DNA of 64,000 nucleotides. Source: Palleniella muris. Lineage in GTDB: Bacteria > Bacteroidota > Bacteroidia > Bacteroidales > Bacteroidaceae. A program made the translations under genes and the position numbers. The notes under the pieces were generated by a model. It did no database searches, was not told the origin of the DNA, and saw nothing but the letters and a program-made list of their open reading frames with translations. Position 1 is the first letter of the stretch. Each line of letters starts with the position of its first letter. Positions 46,147 through 54,379 of this stretch are shown here, piece after piece. The stretch covers positions 215,970-279,969 of the forward strand of contig NZ_SRZC01000001.1 of assembly GCF_004792655.1 (NCBI RefSeq), written 5' to 3'.

Positions 46147-47649
46147 ATGAATGCAATGGAAAAATTAACCAAGTCATTGTCTCTTTTCAAAGAGCGTGGT
46201 TGTACTGTATCACTTGCCCTTGATGTTCGAACCAACAGGAGAAAATCAAGTGAGTACCCTTTATCTGTGCGTTTTACATTAGAACGTAGAGCTTTTTATT
46301 ATCCCGTTGGTGGGTCTTATACTGCAAAAGAGTTTTCGGACATTTGTAGTGCTGTAAAATGTAGGAGCGAGAATTACAAGTTGCAAAAGGAATGGAAGGA
46401 CACGTTTATTCCCAAGTACAAGGAAATCTTGATGAATCTGAACAAGGGAGGCATCCTCACATACGAAATGGTACGTCGATGTATAATAGACGGTGAAGAA
46501 GCAACATCCATAGATGATAACGCTACTGTCTCTCAATCTTTTGTTGGCATTTGGGAGCAAGTCATCTATGACCTCCGAACAGAAGATGGCGGAGTACGCT
46601 TTACCACAGCCGAAAGTTACGAGTGTTCTCTCAAATCATTCAGAAAGATTCTTGGAGAGAATGCCATAAAAGGCTTTTGTATCAGTGCGGCAGAACTTCA
46701 GAAATGGAAGGGCGGAATGCACAATGGGGTAAAAGACGAGAATGGTGTGATTGTCGGGAAAATCAGCGACACTACCGCTGGCATCTATTTGCGTTGTTGC
46801 CGTGCTGTATGGAACAGGGGTGTGCATGAGGGCTACCTCAAAGATATTCCTTATCCCTTTTCTAACAAGAAAGAGAAAGGCTTGGTAAGCATTCCCAAGA
46901 GCGCAAAGCGCAAGCAGAGTTTCCTGAACGTAAACCAGATGACAGAGCTTTATAACCTTTTCGTTTCAAAGCAATAACCCGAACATTGGGCGGAAGATTA
47001 TATGAAACGTGCCCATTATTCATTAGGGCTGTTCCTTGCGCAATACCTGTGTAATGGTTTCAACATGGCTGATGCCGGACGGCTGACTTACAACAGTTAT
47101 TATTACCAGACAGAAGGTAAGGCGTTCCGCTTCAATCGCAAAAAGACTTCCCGAAGATGCCCCGATGGTTCCGAGGTGATAGTTCTTATCCCTCCCTTAC
47201 AATATATCTTGGATGAGATTGCTGCGCCTCCGACTCGTGATGGCTTGGTGTTCCCCGACATATTAAAGGGAGCGGAGACAGAAGAACTGCGCCGCAAATA
47301 CACGGTACAAGAAAACTCAAACGTGAAGGACCGAGTTATCAAGATTTGTCATGAGGCATTGAATTGGGACAAGTCTATCTGCCCGTCCGGGACATGGTGC
47401 CGACACTCATTTGCCACCAACTTACATAATGCCGGAGTGGATATGGATTATATTTCGGAGAGCATGGGACACGCTTCTTCAGACCATGCCATCACTCAAA
47501 TCTACATTGAACATTATCCTCTCGATATACAAATGCAAAACAATTCAAAGTTGCTAAACTTGAAGAACACTTCTGAGAGAGATGCTTTGTTGGCGAAGCT
47601 GGCAAGCATGTCCACAGAAGAATTGCTCAAACTGTTCAGACAACCTTAA
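46147..47649 (+). pseudogene. int: Tyrosine integrase interrupted by one in-frame TAA
   Basis: Two open parts share one frame and together would give a 500-residue integrase. The first (46147-46977) has the N-terminal arm and the SAM-like core-binding domain (ESYECSLKSFRKIL, YLRCCRAVWNRGVHEGYL). The TAA is codon 277 (46975-46977). Reading continues as PEHWAEDYMKRAHYSLGLFLAQYL into the catalytic domain with CRHSFATNL, MGHASSDHAITQ and the nucleophile Tyr in QIYIEHY. The first catalytic Arg position reads GFNMADA, without Arg, as in many Bacteroidetes integrases. A restart at ATG 47002 would yield only the catalytic half. Point mutation, sequencing error or readthrough are all possible. Confidence 0.85.
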
Positions 47650-47655
47650 TCCGTA

Positions 47656-48906
47656 ATGCTGATGATAAACTTCATAGAAAGGATAAAATCCTACTCCCCC
47701 AAAAAGGAAACGGCTGATATGACTATGCGAGCATGGAAATCAGCCCATGAAGAAGTGTATGCCGATTTTTGTAAGCGCATGGATGCTGTGTCGAAAGGTG
47801 ATGTGTCTGTCCTGATGGACATGTATCTGATGATGCAGAAATGCACACCTCCCGAAGCCTTGATGATGTATGACTGGCTTTCTAATTTGGCAAATGGTAA
47901 AGACGTACAAAATATAGCCAATCAACAATGGGCTGGCCAATATACCGAGACCATCGCCAGATGTATCACCAACAAGTGTTTGTGGATAGGCATCAATGTG
48001 AAAACAGGCACGGTAGAACTGCTTACTTCTCCGAAATCAGGGCTGCTGATGGTGCATTCTGAAACGCATATTGAAATCTGGAATCATCTGTCACAAGAGT
48101 TGAAATCCTATTTGTCTGAACAATTAGATAAGCTCATGAGAAACAGCAAAGGATGTTATCTGTTGAGTAAGCTGGAAAGGAAAATGGTTTACCAGTGCCT
48201 GATGTATATCTTTCAAATCATTTTCCTCTCTCATGCGGTATTCATTGGCGGATTCATGGCTAACCTGTATGACCGTGTAATGGAAAAGAAAGAGGATTTG
48301 GCTTATTGCATGTATTATTTCGTGGTATTTGACCACGGTCTTTCACGTATGGCCAAGTCACTCAACCGCCTGTTGAACTGTGAAGAGGTTGACCATGGCG
48401 ATATGCTTCTTGTAAAGTCATGCGTTACCCTGCTTGTCAATAGAAGTATAGAGATGGGCGCAGAAACCAAAGCGGATTGGGAAAACACCGTTGAGAGGTG
48501 TAACCCGGAAATCTGGAAAGAAGTGATGTTCGCCTTACGCAAAGTAAAAGGCAGACGAGGCAATAGAAAGGTGATACAATCATTGGATGATATCCTTATG
48601 GGAAACAAGGAATGTATCAAGCAGGGCATCCACTTGTTTCTTGAAGAGAATACGGAAGATATAAGCCTTGCTTACTTGTTGAAATCATTGGTAAAGTCCG
48701 GCAAAATAAAAGCGTCCACAAGATACATGACATTCCACCGTGCCATAGAACAGTTCTTTCAACGGCATTATGGGCACGATATACCGCAAAAGCGATACGG
48801 GGAAATCAAGGAACTTACCTTGAACTCACCCCAAAGAGAAAGCAGTTACACCAAAGCAAAACGGATAATAGACCGATGGACGGACTATTTTGCCAATAAC
48901 GGGTAG
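47656..48906 (+). CDS. Hypothetical protein next to the integrase
   Basis: A 416-residue soluble-looking protein, not recognised with confidence. It starts 6 bp after the integrase stop and so belongs to the same unit. It is mostly helical, with a hydrophobic stretch near residues 185-205 (YQCLMYIFQIIFLSHAVFIGG) that could be a buried core or one membrane segment. A basic C-terminus follows (TKAKRIIDRWTDYFANNG). Similar-sized proteins of unknown function sit in this position in other Bacteroidales mobilizable elements; a link to one particular family is only a guess. A second ATG two codons in may be the real start. Confidence 0.6.
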   Translation: MLMINFIERIKSYSPKKETADMTMRAWKSAHEEVYADFCKRMDAVSKGDVSVLMDMYLMMQKCTPPEALMMYDWLSNLANGKDVQNIANQQWAGQYTETIARCITNKCLWIGINVKTGTVELLTSPKSGLLMVHSETHIEIWNHLSQELKSYLSEQLDKLMRNSKGCYLLSKLERKMVYQCLMYIFQIIFLSHAVFIGGFMANLYDRVMEKKEDLAYCMYYFVVFDHGLSRMAKSLNRLLNCEEVDHGDMLLVKSCVTLLVNRSIEMGAETKADWENTVERCNPEIWKEVMFALRKVKGRRGNRKVIQSLDDILMGNKECIKQGIHLFLEENTEDISLAYLLKSLVKSGKIKASTRYMTFHRAIEQFFQRHYGHDIPQKRYGEIKELTLNSPQRESSYTKAKRIIDRWTDYFANNG

Positions 48907-48923
48907 TTGGGAAATCCAGCTAT

Positions 48924-49038
48924 CCGTATTTACTTTGCAAACAACTGTTGTAATACGGTCGGTTAAATTAAGGTATAAATAAACCGACCAACACACAGAG
49001 TTTCATACACTACCTTTGCTTGTGAAATCGGTTTCACA
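48924..49038. promoter_or_regulatory. Regulatory region with nested inverted repeats before the DUF3853 gene
   Basis: CCGTATT (48924-48930)/AATACGG (48952-48958), GGTCGGTT (48957-48964)/AACCGACC (48982-48989), and a perfect palindrome TGTGAAA-TCGG-TTTCACA (49021-49038) directly after the -7 box TACCTTTG (49011-49018). The palindrome is placed like a repressor operator at the start of transcription. Confidence 0.65.
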
Positions 49039-49085
49039 GAGTTGAACCGAGGCTTAAAGTATTTAATCATCAAACAAGTAAAGAT

Positions 49086-49403
49086 ATGGAAGAAAAACTC
49101 AATCTCAACCAATTACTCCAAAAGCCTATCGTCATGATGACGGGCGAAGAACTTTGCTTTCTCATCACCAAGAGCGTGGAAAACACAGAAACGGTTACTC
49201 CCCAAGTGGCATCCAAAGGCAACTACTATGGCATAGAGGGTATCGCCCGCGTGTTCGGATGCAGTGTACCCACGGCAAACCGCATTAAGAAAAGCGGTAT
49301 CATAGATAAGGCTATCACACAGATAGGACGAAAAATCGTAGTGGATGCAGACCTTGCATTGGCTTTGGCAAAGGAATCTGGTGACATCCATATCAAAGAA
49401 TAG
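49086..49403 (+). CDS. DUF3853-family small DNA-binding protein
   Basis: A 105-residue protein of the DUF3853/excisionase-like type. The C-terminal half has a winged-helix MerR/Xis-like fold pattern: YYGIEGIARVFGCSVPTANRIKKSGIIDKAITQIGRKIVVDADLALALA, where a short helix-turn-helix is followed by the wing that reads the target. Proteins of this kind sit between integrase and VapE genes in Bacteroides mobilizable elements and may act as excision or copy-control factors. It stops 4 bp before the VapE start, so the two are co-translated. The palindrome at 49021-49038 may be its own operator. Confidence 0.75.
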   Translation: MEEKLNLNQLLQKPIVMMTGEELCFLITKSVENTETVTPQVASKGNYYGIEGIARVFGCSVPTANRIKKSGIIDKAITQIGRKIVVDADLALALAKESGDIHIKE

Positions 49404-49407
49404 CGGT

Positions 49408-50793
49408 ATGGAAGAGAATTGGAAAAATAACCTGGCAACAGACAGTTACGGGAATCCGGTTCGTTCCATCAGTAATCTCCGGCTTATTTTCACACTGGAT
49501 GAGAATCTTAGTCAGATAAGGTACGATACCTTCTGTCAGGACGATGTGTGTTTCTGCCCTTTGTTCCGCAATGTCAATGGTAACAAAATTGATGAAGAAT
49601 CAGCAGGAAAGATACAGGACTATCTGGAAAGGACATACAGAATATGTCTTACGCAGAATAAGGTATTTGAGATACTGAAGACCACTTCTTCTGAACGGAG
49701 TTTCAATCCTGTACAGGAATTTATCACACAAAAGACATGGGACGGACAACCTCGCATAGCCACAACCATCATAGATTATCTTGGAGCCGAGGACAATCCG
49801 CTTGTCAGGGAACAGACAAAACTTTGGTTTGTGGCGGCTGTAACCAGAGTATTCAATCCAGGTTGTAAGTTTGACAACGTACTGACCTTGCCCGGTCCCC
49901 AAGGTATTGGTAAAAGCACCTTCTTCAAAGCCATCAGTGGGAGATGGTTCAACGATTCATTCTCTTTTGCCAGTGGTGACAAGGAGAAAGTTGAAACCAT
50001 AACCAATGGCTGGATTATTGAAATCAGTGAGTTGAATGGTTTGAAACGGGCGAACGATGCAGAGGCAGCCAAGGCTTTTCTAAGCCGTTGCAGTGATTAT
50101 ATGCGTCCGGCTTATGGGCATAAGGTGGTGGAGTTCATGCGGCACAATGTCTTTGCAGCGACTACTAATGAAATGAACTTTCTGCAAGGAGACAATGGAA
50201 ACCGCCGATGGTGGATTATCCCGGTCAAAGGCAACGGTCATGTGTCGGATTGGCTGGATAAACTACAGTGTTCCGTTCCTCAGCTTTGGGCAGAGGCATA
50301 CGCCTATTATCGACAAGGAATGAAACTCTATTTGTCACCGGACATGGAGAATGAGGCCAACGAAGTGCAGATGCAACATTCTAACATTCTTGTTGATCCA
50401 ATTATGGAGGACATAGAAATGTATCTGGAGCGTGAGATTCCCATTCAATATGCAAATTGGATGATTCCGACACGACTGGCTTATCAGAAAGGAGCATACT
50501 CAGAACCAAATTCCACAATGACCTCACTCAATATGGTTTGTGCCCGACAGATTATAGAGGAACTGCCCAATGATTTAGTCAGACGAAATTCGTCCAAATA
50601 CACTTCGCAATACATCAATCGCCTGATGTCCATGATTCCAAATTGGAAACGGAGTGAACAGGAGAAGGTTAAGGGGCTGCATCCTGCCTATTGCGACAAG
50701 ACAGGACGGACGAAATACCCATGGGTGAGAGTGGACGCTCCAAGTGAAGAGTCCTGCGCGACACTACCAAGTGAACAGGAATTGCCATTCTAA
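49408..50793 (+). CDS. VapE-type P-loop ATPase (primase/helicase-like)
   Basis: A 461-residue virulence-associated E domain protein, related to superfamily 3-type helicases of phage satellites and mobilizable elements. Start at 49408 (MEENWKNNL), 4 bp past the preceding stop. Walker A is LPGPQGIGKSTFFKA with Lys near 169. Walker B-like WIIEISELNGLKRANDAEAAKAFLSR and the sensor region FAATTNEMNFLQGDNGNRRWWIIPV follow, all hallmarks of the family. It probably helps the excised circle replicate or be processed. The N-terminal primase part is absent, as usual for this short form. The C-terminal 100 residues are less conserved. Confidence 0.9.
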   Translation: MEENWKNNLATDSYGNPVRSISNLRLIFTLDENLSQIRYDTFCQDDVCFCPLFRNVNGNKIDEESAGKIQDYLERTYRICLTQNKVFEILKTTSSERSFNPVQEFITQKTWDGQPRIATTIIDYLGAEDNPLVREQTKLWFVAAVTRVFNPGCKFDNVLTLPGPQGIGKSTFFKAISGRWFNDSFSFASGDKEKVETITNGWIIEISELNGLKRANDAEAAKAFLSRCSDYMRPAYGHKVVEFMRHNVFAATTNEMNFLQGDNGNRRWWIIPVKGNGHVSDWLDKLQCSVPQLWAEAYAYYRQGMKLYLSPDMENEANEVQMQHSNILVDPIMEDIEMYLEREIPIQYANWMIPTRLAYQKGAYSEPNSTMTSLNMVCARQIIEELPNDLVRRNSSKYTSQYINRLMSMIPNWKRSEQEKVKGLHPAYCDKTGRTKYPWVRVDAPSEESCATLPSEQELPF

Positions 50794-50936
50794 TTTTAAA
50801 ATAAGGGAAAAAGAAAGAACTAATGTTCTTATGTCCCCTTGTCCCTTTTGCCCTCAAAAAAGAATAAAAACAGGAAGTAAGCAAAATAGAAAGTTATTAA
50901 AAACGCTTGGGACACGGGACAATATAAACCAACAAT

Positions 50937-51284
50937 ATGAGGAAAGAAGAACTTATCAAACAGCTACAAGAACGTGACCCTTTGCTGGCAAATGCGGTCA
51001 GCCACATGGTTACGTATGTTCAAGACCGTTACCCTTCCACCTTTCCAAGTAAGGAGCAGACCGAAGCGGTGAACAATTACCTGCGAAGTGTCCATGCCGA
51101 TGGAGACGGAAGTATATCAGAACGGAATTGTGAACATCGGCGTATTGCGTCACAGAACATTACCATTGCCGCCATCCATGTATTGGACGGCCAACAACTG
51201 GACAGGCTACAAAACGTACTTGACCACATCGCATACGACAAGGAATATTATATGCCGGAGAGAGGTTACGGTATGCACCGCTGA
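50937..51284 (+). CDS. Hypothetical protein of the mobilization region
   Basis: A 115-residue acidic-to-neutral, mostly helical protein, not recognised. It follows the VapE gene by 143 bp, a gap with nothing recognisable in it. The sequence has no signal peptide, membrane segment or clear DNA-binding motif. Residues 75-110 (ITIAAIHVLDGQQLDRLQNVLDHIAYDKEYY) suggest a helical hairpin. Small proteins of this kind are regular companions of the VapE and mob genes in Bacteroidales elements, so it is probably a backbone gene and not cargo. Confidence 0.6.
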   Translation: MRKEELIKQLQERDPLLANAVSHMVTYVQDRYPSTFPSKEQTEAVNNYLRSVHADGDGSISERNCEHRRIASQNITIAAIHVLDGQQLDRLQNVLDHIAYDKEYYMPERGYGMHR

Positions 51285-51334
51285 TTTTCTCTTTTGGCTG
51301 CACCATTTATAAACCATCTCAAATTATACAGACG

Positions 51335-51931
51335 ATGAAAACAGATTTGAACTATTGTATAGTGCTTTCGTCAGAGCAACTTGCGTATCTGGCAGGAAGC
51401 AAATACGGCATTGACCGTATGAAGATATTGCACCGACTTATTGAAGCGGCTGTGTTGAAAGGAACCGACTATGCCATAAAAGGTTTTTCCACGACCTTAC
51501 AAGTGGGACAAGCCATCCTTTCGGAAGTGGATTTTTCCTGCAAGTTAGGCTATGACAAAAAGACCATATCCCGCGTACTTGACAAGATGAACCAGTTGGG
51601 AATTGTCGCATCCACACAGAGCAACCGAACAAGCGTTCACACGCTGAAATGTGTATCGGCATGGATGTTGGACGGCAACCGAATAGACAACCCTTTTTAT
51701 GTCCGAATAAAAGACCGGCAAGAAGAAGGAGAGGATGATTGCAGGCAAACAGAAGCAATGAATGAGGAGTGTGTTTCCGATTCAGATTTTTCCTTCGCAG
51801 GCAAAATGCCTGTTATATCAAATGAGGGCGGACCGCTTTTCCCCTCTTCTTTCCCTACTGTTTCGGCTCCTCCACAGCCTACGGCAGGGGAAGAATCTAA
51901 TGAGGATATTTCAGCAGATAGTCAAACGTAG
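51335..51931 (+). CDS. Winged-helix DNA-binding protein
   Basis: A 198-residue protein with a predicted winged helix-turn-helix at about residues 60-110: LSEVDFSCKLGYDKKTISRVLDKMNQLGIVASTQSNRTSVHTL. The pattern of a recognition helix (KKTISRVLDKMNQLG) followed by a two-strand wing resembles replication-initiation or MarR-like folds. The last 75 residues are acidic and proline/serine-rich (GGPLFPSSFPTVSAPPQPTAGEE), so probably disordered. It lies just upstream of the putative oriT and the mob genes and may regulate them, or act in replication of the excised form. No enzyme motif was seen. Confidence 0.65.
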   Translation: MKTDLNYCIVLSSEQLAYLAGSKYGIDRMKILHRLIEAAVLKGTDYAIKGFSTTLQVGQAILSEVDFSCKLGYDKKTISRVLDKMNQLGIVASTQSNRTSVHTLKCVSAWMLDGNRIDNPFYVRIKDRQEEGEDDCRQTEAMNEECVSDSDFSFAGKMPVISNEGGPLFPSSFPTVSAPPQPTAGEESNEDISADSQT

Positions 51932-52105
51932 TCATATTGGATATGGCAGTGGAGCCTATGTTTTTGTGTGGGGTCTTGCAAGAAGTTCCTATGTCGCACA
52001 AATTCGCTACGCTCATCCGTACTACATAGGCGTATTCCGCCAGTCGCAAGCTCCCACCGTGCTATCCCTTTTTAGATTGATGTCTCACCCATAACATAAC
52101 AAAAC
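51932..52105. other. Candidate origin of transfer (oriT)
   Basis: A 174-bp noncoding stretch directly upstream of the MobC-like and relaxase genes, the usual place for oriT. It contains the inverted repeat CCTATGT ... ACATAGG around a 29-nt loop (about 51987-52029). The nick site cannot be named from sequence alone. Confidence 0.5.
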
Positions 52106-52504
52106 ATGAAGAAGAAAAATAATACCGACAACGAAGTTGATGATGAAAACGACAAGAAAGTTATCAGACGCACCCTGCGGCTTGAAGCCAGAGCTACGGA
52201 ACAGGAATATGCAAAGGCGGCAGAACTTGCCAAAACCTGCGGTTTGTCCATGAGCAACTATGTGCGGCGTACCGCTTTGGGGCAACATCCCCGGCAACGG
52301 CTGTCTGAGCGTGAGGTAGAAGCCTTATGCAGTCTGACGGATGCAAGGGGCGACCTTATCCGTATTGCGGCAGCAGTAAAGTCCATTCAAGCAGACAGAC
52401 GGGCAATGTATTTCAGCGATACTAGGTTTGTGGAACAATGGATGAGAGCTGCCACGCAACTAATCAACCGCTGGAACCAGATAGAGAATTACCTTACCGA
52501 ATAA
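52106..52504 (+). CDS. MobC-family relaxosome accessory protein
   Basis: A 132-residue protein with an acidic/lysine-rich N-terminus and the MobC signature: KKVIRRTLRLEARATEQEYAKAAELAKTCGLSMSNYVRRTALG (ribbon-helix-helix-like DNA binding), then a helical region (LTDARGDLIRIAAAVKSIQ). MobC proteins bind oriT and help the relaxase to open and nick it. It starts just after the candidate oriT and ends 15 bp before the relaxase gene, so the two are one unit. The helix near the C-terminus probably contacts the relaxase. Confidence 0.85.
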   Translation: MKKKNNTDNEVDDENDKKVIRRTLRLEARATEQEYAKAAELAKTCGLSMSNYVRRTALGQHPRQRLSEREVEALCSLTDARGDLIRIAAAVKSIQADRRAMYFSDTRFVEQWMRAATQLINRWNQIENYLTE

Positions 52505-52519
52505 AAGCCCCCACTTGTT

Positions 52520-53731
52520 ATGATAGCAAAAGCCAGTACCATACCGCATGGCGCAAATGCCATAAGATATTCCGTCAATAAAGACAGGGCGGATATAGTC
52601 AAAGCCAACTTGTTGCCCGATGATATTTCACCGGAAGCAATGTACGGTCGGATAATGCTCGTGCAGAAGATGTTTGCCGAGAAAATCAACAAGGGCAGGC
52701 CTCTTGGCAGGAACGTGATAAGAATTGAGATTTCCCCAGCCGAGGAAGAAAGCAGGAACTGGATGATGGATGATTGGGTACATTTAGCAAACGAGTTCAT
52801 CCATGTGTTTGATTCCATAGACCTTTCCGAGAAGACCAAACGAGCATCCTCAAAGCAGACAAACCTCAAAGGTTCGCAGTACATCGTTGCCTTGCATCGT
52901 GATTCCAAAAGTGGCATTCTCCACCTGCATATTGATGCCAACCGTGTGGATATGAATGGAAAAATAAATGATAGCCATAAGATTGGTGAGAGGGCAGTCA
53001 TGGCTGCGAATATCATCAACGAAAAACGAGGATGGGTACAGTCCAAAGAAATCGGCATACGGCACAGGCAGGAAATCTCAAACTGTTGTATGGAGATACT
53101 TCGTACGATGGACAAATTCAGTTGGCGACAATACAAAATGGAACTGACAAAACGAGGTTACAAAGTACACATACAAGAAAATGATAAGGGAAAAGTTTAT
53201 GGTTATTCAGTCAAACGGGGTAACTCAAATTATAAATCATCCGTGTTGGGTATCGGGAGAAATCTGACTCCATCAAAGATAGAGGCTACTTGGGCAAAAC
53301 TGCATCAGCAGGAAAGGAAATCCGAGCCAACAAATTCTATTCTCCAACAAACACGGACAGCCAACGTTGATTCTGTTGTACAACCCAAGATGGCTCCACA
53401 GCCTGCTATAAGGCACTATGATATAGCAACAGACGAATATCACAGCTACCATGTGGAGATACCCGAGGTTGCTGACAATATCATCAGGCAGGAATGTTCT
53501 TTGGTGGAAGCTCATCCGTTGGCTAAGATTGAAGAGATACAACACACGGCTCTTTTACTCTTTGCCGGGTATTTGGATGCTGCCACAAGCATGGCGGTTT
53601 CAAGTGGTGGTGGCGGCTCTGACACAGGTGACTGGGGAAGAGACAAGGACGAGGATGAACTTGAATGGGCACGCCGCTGTGCAAGAATGGCAAATACTAT
53701 GTGCAAACGCAGAAAAGGACTTCACAGATAA
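52520..53731 (+). CDS. Mobilization relaxase (MobA-like)
   Basis: A 403-residue relaxase that would nick oriT and lead the strand into a recipient. The N-terminal region holds the relaxase domain (HGANAIRYSVNKDRADIV, then RIEISPAEEE) and the HxH metal site in HRDSKSGILHLHIDANRVDMNG (about residues 128-146), the third motif of MobA/MobP-type enzymes. Residues ~150-230 (RAVMAANIINEKRGWVQSKEIG, WRQYKMELTKRGYKVHIQEN) are the continuing domain. The C-terminal third is low-complexity and acidic, with a GGGGS-like run, and lacks a primase or helicase. Needs a helper conjugation system, as none is encoded here. Confidence 0.9.
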   Translation: MIAKASTIPHGANAIRYSVNKDRADIVKANLLPDDISPEAMYGRIMLVQKMFAEKINKGRPLGRNVIRIEISPAEEESRNWMMDDWVHLANEFIHVFDSIDLSEKTKRASSKQTNLKGSQYIVALHRDSKSGILHLHIDANRVDMNGKINDSHKIGERAVMAANIINEKRGWVQSKEIGIRHRQEISNCCMEILRTMDKFSWRQYKMELTKRGYKVHIQENDKGKVYGYSVKRGNSNYKSSVLGIGRNLTPSKIEATWAKLHQQERKSEPTNSILQQTRTANVDSVVQPKMAPQPAIRHYDIATDEYHSYHVEIPEVADNIIRQECSLVEAHPLAKIEEIQHTALLLFAGYLDAATSMAVSSGGGGSDTGDWGRDKDEDELEWARRCARMANTMCKRRKGLHR

Positions 53732-53755
53732 TTTACCTTCTATAAATATAAGAAA

Positions 53756-54298
53756 ATGGGTATAGGAAAATCAAGGGGCACTTCACCTATAAATGTCAAT
53801 GATATGCTGGAGAAAGTTGAAATCAACCAGCAAATTGAGTCAGAAAAACAAGAAATTGATAAACTTCTCATAGAAATAAGAGAAGCAAAAAAAACGTTGA
53901 TAAAGTTCAATGAGGATTTGGAGAAAGCCATCGCTGCCGAATGTCACATTGAAGGTGCGCTCAAAGCAGCAGCTGGTAGTTGTGAGAATATTGTCAACGG
54001 CATCTGCAATGCCATTGTGAAAGCAGAACGAGACACTAAATTCAAAACAACTATCACTCCAGAACAACTTGCAAAGCTTAGGCAACTTATAAACTATTCT
54101 ATAGAAAGTTGGGGTTCGGTATTGGCTAATCACCGCGCCGAACAATCGAAACTTATTACCGAGCATGAATCCAATATGCGCAAAATCCTCAGATGTAATG
54201 AGGGTGTTTGGTACTCAGATTTTTGGATGAAAGTCTTGGTGATATTCTTGCTCGTCTATACAGTGGGGGTGGGATTAATTGTATATTGCGCCACTTGA
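53756..54298 (+). CDS. Coiled-coil protein with C-terminal membrane anchor
   Basis: A 180-residue protein, not assigned to a family. Residues ~15-60 and ~120-145 are strongly heptad-like and charged (EKVEINQQIESEKQEIDKLLIEIREAKKTLIKFNEDLEKAI). Near the C-terminus one hydrophobic helix (WMKVLVIFLLVYTVGVGLIVYCAT) would anchor it in the inner membrane with the coiled coil in the cytoplasm. It follows the relaxase by 24 bp. Such proteins are frequent after relaxase genes in Bacteroidales mobilizable elements, where they may help the relaxosome dock with the helper's coupling protein. That role is inferred from position. Confidence 0.65.
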   Translation: MGIGKSRGTSPINVNDMLEKVEINQQIESEKQEIDKLLIEIREAKKTLIKFNEDLEKAIAAECHIEGALKAAAGSCENIVNGICNAIVKAERDTKFKTTITPEQLAKLRQLINYSIESWGSVLANHRAEQSKLITEHESNMRKILRCNEGVWYSDFWMKVLVIFLLVYTVGVGLIVYCAT

Positions 54299-54332
54299 AG
54301 TATCACATATAATAGTCAAGGTTTGCGCTGTT

Positions 54333-54365
54333 TTTAACTTGCCAGCAAATTACCGGCAAGTTAAA
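54333..54365. terminator. Bidirectional terminator between mobilization genes and Dnd cargo
   Basis: TTTAACTTGCC (54333-54343) pairs with GGCAAGTTAAA (54355-54365), 11 bp with an 11-nt loop, flanked by T's on both sides. It ends both the plus-strand mob unit and the minus-strand cargo operon and marks the junction between the two halves of the element. Confidence 0.85.
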
Positions 54366-54379
54366 TTCTTGTTATGTAG

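Noticed and set aside
47002..47649. Independent small integrase gene
   Set aside because: It is in the same frame as 46147-46977, separated by one TAA, and lacks its own core-binding domain, so both were treated as one broken gene.
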